Shown here: in pieces, positions 1-11,992 of the stretch
How the letters are laid out: each line of letters begins with the position of its first letter
Position numbering within the stretch: the stretch's first letter is position 1
Assembly (NCBI GenBank): GCA_012064385.1
Contig: QRDG01000231.1
Span: forward strand, 1,215,584-1,279,583
Direction of reading: 5' to 3'
Source of the DNA: Puccinellia tenuiflora
Taxonomy: Eukaryota > Streptophyta > Magnoliopsida > Poales > Poaceae
DNA: 64,000 nucleotides
Program-made: the position numbers and the translations under genes
Notes under the pieces: model-generated
What the model was told of the DNA's origin: nothing
Databases searched by the model: none
What the model saw: the letters and a program-made list of their open reading frames with translations, nothing else

Positions 1-3000
1 CATGTCCACCAAAGGCACTCACTCGAATCACCCTCGAGGAAATGAACCTTTATCACACGTTGATTATGCAACCTTTAGCTGCCATATCAATTAGGTTAAT
101 GTTATCTATGAGCTAATCCGCCTTTCCCAAGAGTTTGTCCATAACCGTGGACACGGATTTTCGAAAAGATTTACCCTGCAGGGGTGTACTAAATTACCCA
201 TTGGTACCGTTCGGCTCACCTGATTGGCCTTCTTCCGGGGAAGGCCGCCGAGCGGGCGCGGTTAAACCTTTACCTCGCGTGAGACTATCCAAGAGTCATC
301 TGTGGCCACAGGGCAAGTTTCCCCAGCCTATTTCAGCCCCTGCCCCATCGCCACGCCCTAAACACAAATCCTCATCAACATCATCTTTTCCACTCACACG
401 CAAATGGAAAAATGAACTAGAGGACCCTTGGATACGCCCGCACAAGTTATTCAGTTAGTAAGGCGCCCATACACCCACCAATGGCAGCACGCTCGGTTCT
501 TGGTTCTAGCTAAAAGCACTTTCATCCTAGGCGGCAAGAATGAGGCAAAACACCATCCCCGATGGCAACTCATCCAAGCCTTTTATCAATTTAATTTATC
601 CACCCCAAGTAACCATCATGTCCGAACATTCCACCACCATTCACAATAATGGAATTAAATCACCGGACAAAAAATATATCAGTTGACTAAGCATGGCTAA
701 GCATAGCTAAGCATATATAACAACAATTGTATCTTTGTCTCCGGCCAACACATCAAACCTAGGGTTTATAGGAGGGGAGACATGTGATGGTTCAGGGGAT
801 AAACATGCATTCATAGGATACTCTACATCTTGATCAAAAGAGACATTTGAATCGCATGCAATATTATGGTGGATAAAATAAGTTTGTAAAACAATTGGAT
901 GCTAGATGCCAAGAAGGTTAGGTTATCTCTTGCCTTGCTGCCAAGGCGTGTAGTACTGCTCGTCAGGGTAAGTAGCGTTAATCTCGACTCCGGAATCTAT
1001 CGATACCCAAAAGAAAATACAAGGAACAAAATAAATCACAAGAACACAAGGTGCAGTGCTCAAGCACATGATGACATGTCCAATTGATGCAAGGATAACA
1101 TCTTATAAGTTTAAAAGCCAAATTAGATGGAGAGCCAAATAATTAGTGCAATTATTTGGGAGCAATCCCCATATTTATCTTAGTGACCACAATATTTATA
1201 AGTTATTGAATTATTAGAGAAATGGCTCAATATGCATGAACATGACATGAAATGGGTAGGGTTTGTCATTCCGATCATTTTGATACTTTATTTGTAATTT
1301 TCGGAGTACCGATGAATAAATAGCAAATTAGTTAAATAATTGAATTTGATTAATTTAATCAAATTAGGAATAACATTGATTAAATATTTGTGATCATGAT
1401 GTGATAATAGCATGGTTTGATTGAATTTGAAGTGTTGATCACATTGGTATTTTATTCATAATTTTTGGATAAATTATTTATCGAATTAGGAATTTCCCAA
1501 ATTAGGTATTATTTGAACCCCTTTTGGAATTCATTTATGAACAACAAGAATATAAACTCAAAAGACTAACTCACAGCTTCTAACACATAGGTTTTGTGTT
1601 GGTGAACATTTTGATATTTGATTTTGTCAAAATTGGAGCAGTTTTCAAAAAGTTATGAATATTTTAAAATTGTTTCAAAAGCCGGCCAGGCCGGGGACCA
1701 ACCCGAAGGGGCCGGCCTTTGGCCGGCCCAGGCTGGGGTGGTGGCCGATCCGGCCGGCCTCTGGCCGGCCCAGGCCGGGATCGCAGGCCGAGCACCAGCC
1801 CGAGGCCTCTGGCCTCAGGCCGGCGCAAGCCTCGGCCAGGCCGGGTGCTCTGCGAGGTGACGCCGGCGGCGAGCGCGACGGCGAGCGCGACGGCGATCGG
1901 CGGCGAGAGTGGGAGAGAGGGAGAGGGGAGAGGACCGAAAGGGAGCAGAGCTCACCCTGAGTTCGTTTGTGAGGACGGCGACAGCGCGGAGGGACAGGAA
2001 TCGCTGGATTCGTCCCGGCGAGCGGCGCGGCCGAGGCGGGAGGGCGAGGACGAATTCGTCGATACCGGGCCACCCCGGCTCGAATTCGACGGCGAGAAGA
2101 GAGAGGGGAGCACGATGGTCCTTGCTGTGGCCTTTGATCCGGGCGGCACGGCTCCAGGCGACAGTGGAGGTAGTGGGAAGCACCGGCGACGGTAGAGCTC
2201 GGAGGGAGAAGGAAAAAGGCTACCACGATCCGGAAATTGCGGGGGAAACGACCAGGGAAGAGAGAGGGGAGCAGGTGAGCGGCAGGGGCAGCTCCTAATC
2301 GTCCACGGGCCACGGCGGCATGGGCAGCTCGGCCGGCAACTGGGCATGGCGCCAGTGCCATGGCCGGCACTGTGGAGGAGAGAGGTAAAGAAAAGGAATT
2401 CGCGAAAAACCCCTTGGCAAATTTGAAATAATTTGCAAAAAGGTCCCCCAGCAGACTTTGGCCATTTATTTGAGGCACCATGACATTTTTTAAAAATTCC
2501 ATAAAAATTCATATAGGCTCCATTTGACCTTTAAAACCTCCACAAAAATTGGTGAGACAAAATAAAATGTTTTTGGCCATCATTTGTTCACAGCTTTTAA
2601 TTTAAAGTATTTTTGACAATTTCCAATTTGTATTTAATTGAAGCATTTAAACATCTCCAAAAATACTGAAATTATTCATGGAGGCACTAACAATAACATT
2701 GAAGCTCCCCATGATTTTAGTTTGAGATTTTGGAATGTTTAACTTGGTTTCAAAAATAGGAATGGAATTTAGCCAATTTGAATTCTCATATTTATTTCTC
2801 ATTTGGCAATATTTAGAAATTGAGAATTGGTTTCCAAAAGTAAACTTGGAACTTCCTAAACCATTTGGAAGTCCAAGAAGGAATTGGTTTGCTAAGTTGA
2901 ACATTGTCATTGGTTTGGAGGTTGGGAAGTTGGCCTCCCCAATTCAATTTGTTTCCAAATGGATGTTTGAATTAGCAAATGCATGTGGATGCTATGATGC

Positions 3001-3064
3001 AAACATGGAAACAAAAAGTGGAAAAATTCTTTGTAATTTTCATTACTAGGTTGGGGCTGTTACA
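1..3064 (-). mobile_element. Partial LTR of a large Gypsy chromovirus-type element (right end)
   Basis: The block aligns by eye along its whole length with the LTR at 56196-60048. Both contain the same segment beginning near 'ccaccaaaggcactc', the same GGCCGG-rich block, and the same end just before the flank (GGGGCTGTTACA here, GGGGCTATTACA there). About the first 750 bp of the LTR lie outside the window. It ends in CA at 3064 and abuts an Athila gag-protease frame directly, so 3064/3065 is the insertion junction. Whether this is a solo LTR or one end of a full element cannot be told, because the rest is to the left. The putative 5-bp target duplication would be AGGAC (3065-3069). Strand is inferred from the homologous element, whose coding region is on the minus strand. 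Confidence 0.85.
1681..1860. repeat. GGCCGG-rich palindromic array inside the LTR
   Basis: The segment contains many overlapping GGCCGG and GGCCGGCC palindromes and short direct repeats of a phrase like 'ctggccggcccaggccgg'. The homologous LTR at 58640-58840 has the same kind of array with different copy number and order, so the block expands and contracts between family members. It is also CpG-rich. Confidence 0.7.
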
Positions 3065-5653
3065 AGGACAATCAATAGTTCCAATCTTGATGGATTCAAT
3101 ATTCTCAATGGAGTTCAAACCAATTTTGGTATTGATTTTCTTTGGAAAGTACACCGTGTGGTCTTTATCATCAACGTTAAAAGTAACTTTTCCTTTATTG
3201 CAATCAATAACAGCACCTGCAGTATTAAGAAAAGGTCTCCCAAGAATAATAGACATATTATCATCTTCAGGCATTTCCAATACCACGAAGTCAGTTAGAA
3301 TTAAACAGTTAGCAACTTTAACAGGAACATCCTCACAGATACCAATGGGCACAGCAGTGGACTTATCAGCCATTTGAAGGGAAATATCAGTAGGAATAAG
3401 CTTATCTAATAAAAGTCTTTTATAAAGAGAAAATGGCATAACACTAACTCCTGCACCAAGATCACATAAAGCAGTTCTAACATAATTATTTTTAATGTAG
3501 CAAGGAATAGTAGGTATACCTGGATCACCAAGCTTTTTAGGAATCTTGCCATGGAAAGAGTAATTAGCAAGCATAGTGGAGATTTCTTCATTAGGGATTT
3601 TTCTTTTATTGGTGACAATGTCTTTCATATATTTTGAATAGGGAGGCAACTTAATAGCATCTGTCAAAGGAATTTGCAAAAAGAGGGGCTTCATCCATTC
3701 ACAGAATTTATTATAGTGTTCTTCTTCCTTAGCCTTCTGAGATTTAGATGGAAAAGGCATGGATTTTTGCACCCATGGCTCTCTCTCTTTACCATGTTTT
3801 TTAGCAACAGGAGGTGCAGTTTCCTCCTCCTGTTCTTCAGGTTCATTAGTATCATTATCATGCTCATTACCACTTTCAGTTTCAGCATCCGAATTAGAGA
3901 CAACATTAGGATTATTACTTGTAGATTCTTTATCAAGTTCCATATTACTAGCTTCTCCTAATTCTTTATGTTTCTTCTTTTTCTTTTTCTTTTTAGGGGA
4001 ACTAGTAATATTATTTTTACCTAGTTGAGATTCTTGTTCAATTCTTTTAGGATGTCCCTCAGGATAAAGAGGATCTTGAGTAGAGATACCTCCTCTAGTT
4101 AGAACACCACAAGTTTGTTTATTACTCTGTGTACGAATTCCAGCAAGCAAGTCTTTTTGCACTTTAGTAATTTGTTCAAGTTGAGTTTGGACCATATGAA
4201 AATGCTTAACAAGACCTTTGACATCATTAGCAGTTTTCTCCAAGACAGAATGCAAATTTTTAATAACCAGGGTGTTATCATTTAATTGTTCTTGAATTTG
4301 AATATTAAAATGAGTTTGTTTAACAATAAAGTTATCAAATTCATCCAAACACTGACTAGGAGGCTTACTATAAGGAATATCATTAACAGTAAAATTATGA
4401 AGAGAGTGTACCTCTACCATAGGTGGGTGAGTGGTAGGCTCACATAAAGTTTCAAATGGAGGTAAATTCTTCACATCTTCAGCTCTTATACCTTTTTCCT
4501 TAATAGATCTTTTGGCTTCTTGCATATGTTCTGGGTTTAGGAAGAGCACTCCCCTTTTCTTCGGAGTCGGTAATGGAGGAGGTTCAGGAATGCTCCATTC
4601 ATCATGATTTTTAGCAATCTTAGCCATTAGTTCTTCAGCTTCATCTACAGTCCTTTTCCTGAAAACACAACCAGCACAACTATCTAGGTATGTCCTAGAT
4701 TCAACAGTTAGTCCATTATAAAATATATCAAGGAGTTCATTCTTCGGAATATCATGCCCTGGCCGAGCCTTGAGTAATGATCCGAATCTCCCCCAAGCTT
4801 TAGGGAGATGCTCATCCTCCAATTGTCTGAAATTGAAAATTCTCTGCAAAGCCTCATGCTGCATGTGAGCGGGAAAATATTTTGCAAAGAAAAAATCAAG
4901 CAATTCATGAGGACTTTTTATGGATCCATAAGGTAATGCATTATACCACACTTTGGCATCATCTTTTAATGAGAAAGGAAACAGCTTTACTAAATAGTAA
5001 CGCCGTATCTTTTTATCATCAGAAAATAGAAGGCTAAGCGAAGCTAATTTATTCATGTGCTCTACAGCATTGTCATCCTTAGTTCCACAAAAAGGATCAG
5101 ATTCAACATTAGATATGAGTGAAAGATCAACAGAGAAATTAAAATCATCATATTTAATGCATGTGGGAGAAGTAGCAAACTCAGAATCAGGTGTAAAATA
5201 ATTCTTAACAGCATGCTTTTCAAGCAATTTCCTCAAAGCATCAGGATCTTTAGAAGTAGAACAGTCCATATATTGTCTAATAAACTCATCATTAAGATCA
5301 ATGTAGTAATCATCAGGATACCTACTCTCATAATTATATGGATTAGGAGACCTAACAGGTGTAGTAAGATTTTCATTGAGCATTGTAATTTCTTTAGACC
5401 TAGTGACAAGACATTCTAAAAAGGGGCCTAAAGAACCAGCATCATCAAGCACAGTAGAAGCATCATCAAATTTATCAGAAGCAGTAGCGGACTCAGAAAG
5501 CAAAGCATCAACAATAGGACGAGTGTTCACAGGTGGTGTAACAAGTTGACTTAAAACAATAGGTGAATCAAGAGTAGCTTTAGAGTTCAGAGCAGTACCT
5601 TTCCTTGTGGTGGAAGACAGTATTGGAAACTTAGGATCTTGCTTACCCTTCAT
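3065..5653 (-). pseudogene. Athila-lineage Gypsy gag-protease ORF, 3' end cut off by LTR insertion
   Basis: On the minus strand an open frame of about 863 codons runs from an ATG at 5653 to the LTR junction at 3065. After that it reads into foreign LTR sequence and stops. The middle holds a retrotransposon gag domain (motifs such as LKDDAKVWYNAL and FFAKYFPAHM). A basic, lysine-rich linker follows. The last 120 or so residues form a retroviral-type aspartic protease with the active site CDLGAGVSVMP and a later ILGRPFL. The DLGA active site, the gag sequence and the primer site TGGCGCCGTTGTCGGGGA just upstream point to the Athila group. Reverse transcriptase, RNase H and integrase are absent and would lie left of the inserted LTR. 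The surviving frame has no internal stop, which suggests a fairly young copy before truncation. Confidence 0.85.
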
Positions 5654-5715
5654 GATGAAGAGTAAATTACAGCAGACAGAAAAACTCCCAGGTGAACTTA
5701 TAAATAGAGTTATGC

Positions 5716-5733
5716 TCCCCGACAACGGCGCCA
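5716..5733 (-). promoter_or_regulatory. Primer-binding site of the Athila-type element
   Basis: Read on the minus strand the site is TGGCGCCGTTGTCGGGGA, the primer site typical of Athila/Cyclops-like Gypsy elements (usually assigned to tRNA-Asp). It lies 11 bp inside the LTR boundary at 5745 and about 60 bp before the gag ATG, which fixes the element's orientation. Confidence 0.8.
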
Positions 5734-5744
5734 GAAAATAGTCT

Positions 5745-7083
5745 TGATAACGGTAAAAGGGGAGCCAAAGAATATTTATAAGCCTTAGCAGTTGAGTTGT
5801 CAATTTAACCACACCTGAAAAGGATTTCTCTCGAAGCAATTTATCAGTAGTAACAGTGATTTGATGGCAGCAGTAGAATAGTAACAGCACTAGTAAAATA
5901 AAGACAACAATGATAACGGTAAAAGTAATGATTGTAAACAGCGGGATTAAAACACAGTAGGCATAGGGACAGATAGACGGGCGTTGCATGAATAAGATAG
6001 CTCATGAAATGAACATAACTAAGCACGAAGCAAATAAATATATAAATAGCATCCAAGTGTCAAACAGTGATAGGCATGTATTCCTAATTTAGCCGTACGT
6101 GCTTACAATAAGAACTTGCACGGCATCTTTTGTCCTGCCATCCGGTTTCAGCCGGGCCAATTAAGGAACAAATGGAAATTAAGGTGTTCCTTTTAATAGA
6201 ACACCGGATCAAAGCATTAACACACAATGAATACATGTAACCCTCGAGTTGCCAACCATTCTCATCGATGTCCCCGTTTCTGACACTCGGGGTCTCCGGT
6301 TCCGGTTGACAACAAGTGCATACAACTAGTAGATAGGATCCAAACAACAATTATACTCATGCAAACATAAGTGTTCAGATCTGAAAACATGGCACCCGGG
6401 CCCAAAGTGACAAGCATTAAGCATAACTAGTTGCACCAACGATGATTAACACAAATAGAGGATACTAGGCATCGTGCCCTAACAATTTGGCATCGAATTA
6501 CATGAGCAATCTTATTCAATCCCTTCCATCCCCTTGCCTACAGCAGGGAACTACTCACACATGGAGGGGGACGACATGGATGGTTGATGGAGAGGCGTTG
6601 GCAGTGACGATGGCGGCGATCTCCACTCTGGTAGGGTGCCGGAACATCGATCCTAGACCCCGAATTTAGGGTTCGTGATGGCGGTGGAGCTCCATAAGGT
6701 TTCTGAGAAAAGTGTTCGAGGGCTCGCGTTTTTAGGTCGAAAGGGTGCTTATAAGCGAAGGGGGGCCGAGAGGCGAGGTCCCAGGGGCAGGGGCGGCCTC
6801 CTGCCGCGGCCTGGACCCCACCCGTGGGTGGGACCCGCCCCTGATCCTGGGGTGGCCCCCCCTCGCGGTCTTCTGGCTCCGTGGCTCTTTTCCCTCAAAA
6901 ATACTTTTTATAATTTTTCTGGAATTTTCCGCGAACTTCTGAACCCTACACAAAAGAAAGATACCAAATGCAATTCTGCTGAAAACAGCGTCAGTTCGGG
7001 TTAGTTCCAAACAAATTCATTAATAATTAGAGGCAAAACAATAGCAAAGTGTTTGGAAAAGTAGATACATTTGCGACGTATCA
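5745..7083 (-). mobile_element. 5' LTR of the Athila-type Gypsy element
   Basis: On the plus strand the block begins TGATAACGG next to the primer site and ends GACGTATCA at 7083. On the minus strand it therefore starts TGATACGTC and ends TTATCA, matching the TG...CA rule and the TGATACGTC start common in Triticeae Athila elements. Length is 1339 bp. A candidate 5-bp target duplication outside it is GGGAG (7084-7088). The partner 3' LTR is not in the window. Confidence 0.75.
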
Positions 7084-7379
7084 GGGAGCCAGCGAAAGAC
7101 GCTGCGTGCTCCCCTAGGAAGGTGGAGGCGGGGCAGTTTCCCTCCATTTCACGTTCACTCAGCGCGGGACGGGCAAGACGACGACTAGTGGCGGCAAGGG
7201 CGCGGCGAGACGGATGCGCGGCGAGGTGGTGATGACGTGGATCACACGTTTGCTGGGGAACCCTAAGAGAAAGGTATGATGCAGCAAAGCAGCAGTTTTC
7301 CTTGATTACAAAACCAAGATTATCGAACCCGTAGGACTTGGAGAAGGCTTGCAAGGTATCAACGGCGCCAGAAAAGGAT

Positions 7380-8796
7380 TGTGGCGTGTTGACGTGGACC
7401 TGCACACAATCACAAACAAACTACTTTGGCCTAACGAAACAAAAAGGTTGCCAATCTCTCCGGCTTGCTGAACACAAAGAATTAAATGTGCAGATGTAAA
7501 ATATGATGAAAGTGAAATAGGACCAGCGAGAAAAAAGAGAACGGAAAGCTAGCAAAACAGTTGTAAACACTGTAGGAAAATAGGACCGGGGTCTCTCCAA
7601 AAGATACACATGATGGGTAAACAAATTACAGCATGGCAATTAACAGAATTGTGGGCGCATAACAATGCTATCATAAAACAATATAGTTCACCGTTTCATC
7701 TAATGTGGGTATCACGTCAAAATACATAGACCGTTATCCAACTACTTCTATGACTAATAATCCACCCCCGAGATCGATATCCAGCATGTCACCCAGAAGT
7801 ATTAAGTTGCAAGCAACAGATCATTGCAATAACCAAAGTGCATAATGTAAGCAATGTAAATAACACAAGCAGGAAATAACACCGCTGTTTTCTCCCTAGT
7901 GGCAACAGCACATTCATTGGCATGAGCGTTTCTGTCAATCGCACTCGGCACAAGAAGGCATGAACTCACTATCTAGCATAAATACCCTCTCTGAAGATAC
8001 TAACAATTACTTGGCCAAAGCATCCACTAGCATCGGAGAGCATGCAACATCATAGATAAAACATAACACATAGATGAACAAGAGTAATGATTTTCACAAT
8101 TCATCGGATCCATGCAAACACATCATGTAGCAGTTACAGATAATATGATCTTGACCATGATAGGTAGCTCACAAGATCTAAGCAATAGAGTACAAGGAGA
8201 AGAGACAACCATCTAGCTACTGCCATGGACCCGTAGTCCCGTGGTGGACTACTCACACATCACTCTGGAGGCAGGCATGGTGGTGTAGATGCCTACGGTG
8301 ATGATCTCCCCCTCCGGCAGGGTACCGAGAAGAGCATCAGAACCCTCCCGATCTAGGGTTGGCGACGGCGACGGCCTCAGATGTTTTCTGGAAAATATGA
8401 TCGGGTATCGAGGGTTTCCACGTCGAAGGCAATTTATAGGCAAAAGGGCGACTCGAGGAGGCCACGAAGTCGCCCAGGTGGGACCCCGCCGCGGCCAAGG
8501 GGTGGGTCGCGCCTGGGTGGCGTCTGGGGCTGTGGGGCCCCTTAGCAGCTCCCCTCCAGGCTCCGTCTTTGTTTCTTCGTGAAAACAATTCACGTAAATT
8601 TTCAGATGATTCCGAGAAACTTCCCGAACAACTTTTCTGAAACAGCAGAAAACAGGAACTGGCACTGAGCATCTTGTTAATAGGTTAGTTCTATAAATCA
8701 TGCCAAAATGATATAAAAACATTATAAAAACATGTGGTACTGATAAATAATCAAGCATGGAACATAAAAAATTATAGATACGTCTAGGACGTATCA
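7380..8796 (-). mobile_element. LTR and leader remnant of a second Athila-type element
   Basis: A second block bounded by TG (7380) and CA (8796) begins on the minus strand with TGATACGTCCTAGACG. It is preceded at 7361-7370 by the primer-site core (TGGCGCCGTT on the minus strand). The leader resembling Athila internal sequence continues to roughly 7250. It belongs to the same broad lineage as the LTR at 5745-7083 but is a different family. Nothing coding is recognisable in 7084-7379, which is probably leader plus unclassified flank. Confidence 0.65.
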
Positions 8797-10053
8797 GGCG
8801 GCAGTGCTGGGTGCGGAAGCGTGGCGGCAGGGCTGTGGGCACGGGCGCACTGCGGCGTGGTTCTGCGAGGTGGAGGGGCGCCGGCCGGCGATGCGGGTGT
8901 TGGCCGGGCTTGGTCTGCGCCATGGCAGGCCGGGCGGGCTGAGGCATTGGGGGTGTGGCGCAGCAGGAGGATGGTGCCCGATGCAGCACGAGGTGGGCGA
9001 GCTGCGAGGCGTAGGCTTTGTCACGGAGGCAGGAGGTGGCGTCTCTTGCCGTCGTGCTCCAGCACCCGAGCGGCGAGGAAGCCGGGGTGGCGGCCCCGTA
9101 CCGGAGACAGCTCCAGCGGTACGGCATGGATGCCGCGGCAAGGGGTGCCGTCATGGCCGATGGTCCAGCTTGGTGGTCGGCGGCTGTTGCTTGTCGCCAT
9201 GCCGGTTGCTCCTCTCGCTTTGTGGTCGGATCGACCTCTAGGGCGAAAGCCCTGCACGGACTTCGGTCTGTGCCGACGACGGCGGCGCCTTTGACGTCGT
9301 TCTCTCTTTTGTTTGCGTTGTTGTGGTGGTTCTACCTGTCCGACGTGGGCGGTTCTGCGGCCTGCGGGTGAAAACCTTAGCTCCTCCGGAGCGGGCGGTG
9401 GCGACGGACGTGTCGCGACCTTCTTGGAGGCGTCGTCTTGGAGACACAGGCCACCACAGTGCGGTTGGTTCGCGGTGGCTAGCGGGTGAGTATCTGTGGC
9501 CTATGAGGTGGACCCCGGAGCAGTGGCCCCGGATGGTGGTGATACGCCGAGGCGGCGGACTCGGGCTCCCACGCGGCGTTGGTCCTATGGGGCGGGGTCG
9601 AGGCCAAGTGCGGCTTGGGTGGCGTCCTGGATGAAGACTGCGCGGGTAGAAGGTTCGTCGACTTGACTGGATCGTCTTCAGGCAATGCGAAGTTTGATCT
9701 GGTGGCTACTCCAGGGCGGCGCCTCCGGAACAGGTGGGTTTAATTTGGTGATGACCTGGATGAAGACTGCGCAGGTAGAGGGTGTTGTCGACCATGACTG
9801 GATCATCTTCGGGCAATGCGAAGGTCGATCTGGTTGCCACGCCGGGGCAGCGGCCCCGGAGCAGGTGGTGTGTGTTTGTGGTGTTTTAGTCGACTTGCGT
9901 CGTATGGACGGCGGGTCGCCTCCTCTGTGCGTTTTTTGGCCTTGTTTTCCTCATAAACAGGGCATTGTATAGCTTATATGATTTTTAGGCCTGTTTTTTC
10001 TTATAAACTAGGCCATCTCTATTCTACCTATACGGAATGCAGGAACGTCCTAC
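8797..10053. repeat. Unclassified GC-rich repeat with tandem duplication, possibly a LINE 3' region
   Basis: No convincing gene is visible; the open frames here are random GC-rich frames. A 129-bp unit containing 'cctggatgaagactgcgc' occurs twice in tandem (from 9626 and from 9755). A shorter pair built on 'ggcc-tgtttt-c-tataaac' follows near 9938-10015. The general look resembles 3' regions of grass non-LTR elements, but no poly-A, target duplication or coding domain supports that here. Confidence 0.35.
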
Positions 10054-11472
10054 CAGTGGCGGATCCAGGATTTTTATGCAAGGTGGTCCGCCTTCAATTT
10101 TTTTTTTGCACAAATAGAACAATGCAGCCATAGTAGCATATAATTTGATAATAACACTATGCTCTTACAATATATGATAATTCAGAAGGAAGTTCGAATT
10201 TTGCATAAAAGAGACCTACATACCTTCAAAAGCTAAAAGAAGACTATTTTTTAACGGGCTTACGCCTTCTCATGGCCATGAAAGTCTCAATTATTTCATC
10301 TTCATCCACTTTGGAGAAAGTATCTCGCTTAATGTATGTGACTAGACAATCATCCATAAGACCATCACCCATCTTATTTCTCAGTTTGTTCTTGACTAAA
10401 CTCATTGCAGAAAATGCTTTTTTCAACATTTACGGTCGCCATCGGAAGAAGCTATACCAATTTGAGACGCACATACACAAATTGATAAACTAGATGCCTT
10501 CTTGTTTCCACAAGCTTAACCGAGAGATCAACAAGATTTTCCAGGCCATTGAAATTTTCATCTTTTCTCATGTCATCAATATAGTTATCAAGTTGTAGTT
10601 CAAGGCATATCAAATCTTGGCTTGGAAAATCATCGAGGTAGAACCCAGCAAGTCTGCGTACCTTTTGTGCATCAAATGCTGCAAATGAGTTGGCTGGACT
10701 CAATGCTGCCATACAAGAAAGCAACTCCATATTGATCTCATCAAAGCGATTATCAAGCTCTTGAATGATTTGATCAACGATACCAAGATAAACTTCTCTT
10801 CTAAAGTGATCATCATTTGTTTGAGGTCGAGAAAACTGTGTTGATCTTCCAAAAGGCACATAATTATCCTCCATTGCAGGAACTTGAATGCCATGTTTAT
10901 TGCAAAATAATGTGACCCTTTGAAGAAATGCATCCCACCCATCAGACCTCAATTCTTGCATTCTATCCTTCACCAACTTAACAAGCTTCATTGCTGTCAG
11001 AATATCTTGGTCTCTTAGTTGCAAACACTCAGACAAATCATTAGTGTATCCAAGAATAATAACCATCTGGGACTACTCGTAAAACACTCAAACACTCAGA
11101 GAACGAATTGGGTAGCTGCTCGGAAAACGAATTGGACAGCTGCTGCCTGCTGGCCTACTCCACGCCGCCGCCCGCTGGGACTGCGCCGTGCCTCCGTGTG
11201 GCTGGGGAACGAGTTGCGGCGGCGAGGCTGGGGACGTGCGGCGGCTACGACGCCTGTCGCTGGGACCGCCGACGCCGGAGCCCGGGAGGGGAAGAGCCGA
11301 GAGGCGAGAGCGGCGAGGCTGCAGGCGGTCGACTGCTAGCGTGAAGAGAACGACTGAACGGGAGAAATACATGGGATTTTTTCTGCTAAAATTCTATATG
11401 GTATATGGGCCGAAAATTGAAATCCCAGGGTGGTCCGTGGACCACCCTGTCCACCCTATGGATCCACCGATA
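10054..11472 (-). mobile_element. Decayed hAT-superfamily DNA transposon
   Basis: The left end is CAGTGGCGGATCC at 10054. The right end near 11460-11472 reads GGATCCACCGATA, an imperfect inverted match. The 8-bp flanks are CGTCCTAC (10046-10053) and CGCCCTAT (11473-11480), identical at six of eight positions, as expected for an old hAT 8-bp target duplication. It contains a minus-strand transposase remnant. The same terminus, CAGTGGC-GATCC, recurs at both ends of the small element at 24415-24575. Confidence 0.7.
10244..11066 (-). pseudogene. hAT transposase C-terminal remnant (dimerisation domain)
   Basis: Two minus-strand frames, 11066-10452 and 10429-10244, together resemble the C-terminal part of plant hAT transposases (zinc finger MYM-type 1-like, TTF-type). 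The second contains KAFSAMSLVKNKLRNKMGD followed by DDCLVTYI, the conserved hATC dimerisation region. The first carries the helical stretch upstream of it. The two are out of frame around 10430-10455. The zinc-finger N-terminus and the catalytic core are missing, so the protein cannot be active. Confidence 0.75.
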
Positions 11473-11992
11473 CGCCCTATTCTCTTTGAGAGGTTTCTCA
11501 AAAAAAAAAAGTCTAGTCACTCCTTTGCGACACACGTCATGAACTTGGGATGTTGGACGGAGAAAATGCATCTCCAAGTAGTACAGAGGATAGATTAGCG
11601 ACTGTGTAAGTTCGCTGACTTCTCATTCCGCAATACTGCTACCTTCAAAGGAGAAATTTCGTTTGTAAATGTTGATTTCGAACGAGGGAAGCAAATTCGG
11701 TAGCACATGAGCTAAACTGGCTGGCTAGGGGATCATAACATCTTGCTTGATGAACCCACAGACTATTGGACCTCTTTTGGTGTCGGATCTAACCACTCTT
11801 AAGTAGTCTTACCAATGAATGAACAAAGATGTTTAAGAAAAAATCTAAGAAATGTCGATTCACATATATGTTCTTCTTTATCCATGCCTATCGATTGTGG
11901 ACCGTCTGGCGCCACACAGTGGCTAGTGGGGCCCAGACGTCGGCGTCTCCCCTCTCGCGTCGCATCTCCAACCCCCCACGACCCATCTCTCC
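11473..11992. other. Intergenic flank and presumed promoter/5' UTR of the GlyRS gene
   Basis: No ORF of note. An A-run lies at 11501-11511. A site II-like GGCCCA at 11930-11935 lies within about 65 bp of the first ATG. No convincing TATA box was found. Confidence 0.4.

Noticed and set aside
1675..2502. A 275-codon minus-strand frame and overlapping plus-strand frames in GC-rich DNA
   Set aside because: They lie wholly within the LTR. The long frames come from high GC content and the GGCCGG array, with no recognisable domain and no conservation of frame in the second LTR copy.
8249..9154. A 301-codon minus-strand frame
   Set aside because: It straddles the boundary of the Athila-type LTR at 8796 and the adjacent repeat and has no domain, so it is a chance frame.
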